Positions 63,628 through 64,000 of a DNA stretch of 64,000 nucleotides are shown piece after piece. The position numbers were made by a program, and so were the translations under genes. The notes under the pieces were generated by a model that saw nothing but the letters and a program-made list of their open reading frames with translations, was not told the origin of the DNA and made no database searches. The stretch comes from Saccopteryx bilineata (taxonomy: Eukaryota; Chordata; Mammalia; Chiroptera; Emballonuridae). Position 1 is the stretch's first letter. Each line of letters begins with the position of its first letter. The stretch is taken from positions 1,488,001 through 1,552,000 of the forward strand of contig NC_089494.1 of the NCBI RefSeq assembly GCF_036850765.1, read 5' to 3'.

Positions 63628-64000
63628 ACCTTGGTCACCACTGACCCCGTCACCACTGACCCCGGTCGCCACTGACCCCGGTCACCACTGACCTTGGTCA
63701 CCACTGACCCCGGTCGCCACTGACCCCGGTCGCCACTGACCCCAGTCACCACTGACCTTGGTCACCACTGACCCCGGTCGCCACTGACCCCGGTCGCCAC
63801 TGACCCCGGTCACCACTGACCTTGGTCACCACTGACCCCGGTCGCCACTGACCCCGGTCGCCACTGACCCCGGTCACCACTGACCTTGGTCACCACTGAC
63901 CCCGGTCGCCACTGACCCCGGTCGCCATTGACCTTGGTCGCCACTGACCCCGGTCGCCACTGACCCCGGTCGCCACTGACCTTGGTCACTGACCCCGGTC
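63628..64000. repeat. 16-bp minisatellite with 64-bp higher-order period, cut by window end
   Basis: About 23 units of TGACCCCGGTCGCCAC, with a CCTTGGTCACCAC variant at 63692, 63756, 63820 and 63884 (every 64 bp, i.e. every fourth unit), then at 63932 (48 bp on). The array continues past 64000, so full length is unknown. Confidence 0.97.

Noticed and set aside
63628..64000. Telomeric or centromeric satellite
   Set aside because: Unit is 16 bp and not TTAGGG-like; too short a stretch is visible to call a centromeric satellite.

Overview
The window is mammalian nuclear DNA, almost certainly from a bat (Chiroptera). The diagnosis rests on a Ves-type tRNA-derived SINE at 2331, two other tRNA-derived SINE families with bat-like heads, and a background of old L1, MLT1/MaLR, MIR/L2, hAT-Charlie and Tc1/mariner relics typical of a placental genome. 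The family is not resolved. The SINE mix reminds me of emballonurid (sac-winged) bats, but that is recollection, not proof.

I find no protein-coding gene, tRNA, rRNA or recognisable structural ncRNA that I can defend. The long open frames (up to about 680 codons at 41-42 kb, 485 at 31-32 kb, 509 at 55.6-57.1 kb) run through tandem repeats whose unit lacks stop codons, often in several frames and on both strands. Most other frames of 60-200 codons are what GC-rich DNA produces by chance. The window is best read as intergenic or deep-intronic DNA, GC-rich and so full of minisatellites that it resembles a subtelomeric or recombination-active region. No telomeric TTAGGG array was seen.

Layout. 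0-12 kb: mostly unique GC-rich DNA with a 34/37-bp minisatellite, a Ves SINE, a perfect RFX-type palindrome beside a C-rich tract, a 53-bp array of exactly nine copies, and a CA/TG-rich higher-order array. 12-16 kb: a near-identical inverted repeat (about 330-bp arms, 615-bp spacer) and a 250-bp Tc1/mariner MITE. 16-31 kb: SINEs, an MLT1 LTR carrying a nested younger LTR candidate, a 22-bp array, L1 relics, a hAT MITE with a perfect 8-bp target duplication, and relics of hAT-Charlie and RTE-like elements. 31-43 kb: three very large arrays (47 bp x about 23, 8 bp x about 65, 14 bp x about 119) separated by SINEs. 43-56 kb: a candidate conserved element, an antisense LTR candidate, a sense L1 3' end (48.7-50 kb), a 44-bp array, and a long antisense L1 (51.5-56.1 kb) carrying four SINEs. 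56-64 kb: a 48-bp array of 12 copies, L1 3' relics, two more conserved-looking AT-motif segments, a 34-bp array, and a 16-bp array with a 64-bp higher-order period that runs off the window end.

Functionally, the most interesting signal is regulatory. Seven of the eight long SINE copies of one family carry, on the strand opposite the tRNA-like head, an intact 19-bp sequence very close to the CTCF consensus. In four copies that module is duplicated. An older related SINE lacks it. This would make the SINE family a mobile carrier of insulator-like sites, as known for rodent B2. Other regulatory candidates are the RFX palindrome at 2912, a CRE palindrome at 10905, and three homeodomain-motif-rich segments at about 44.0, 60.4 and 63.2 kb.
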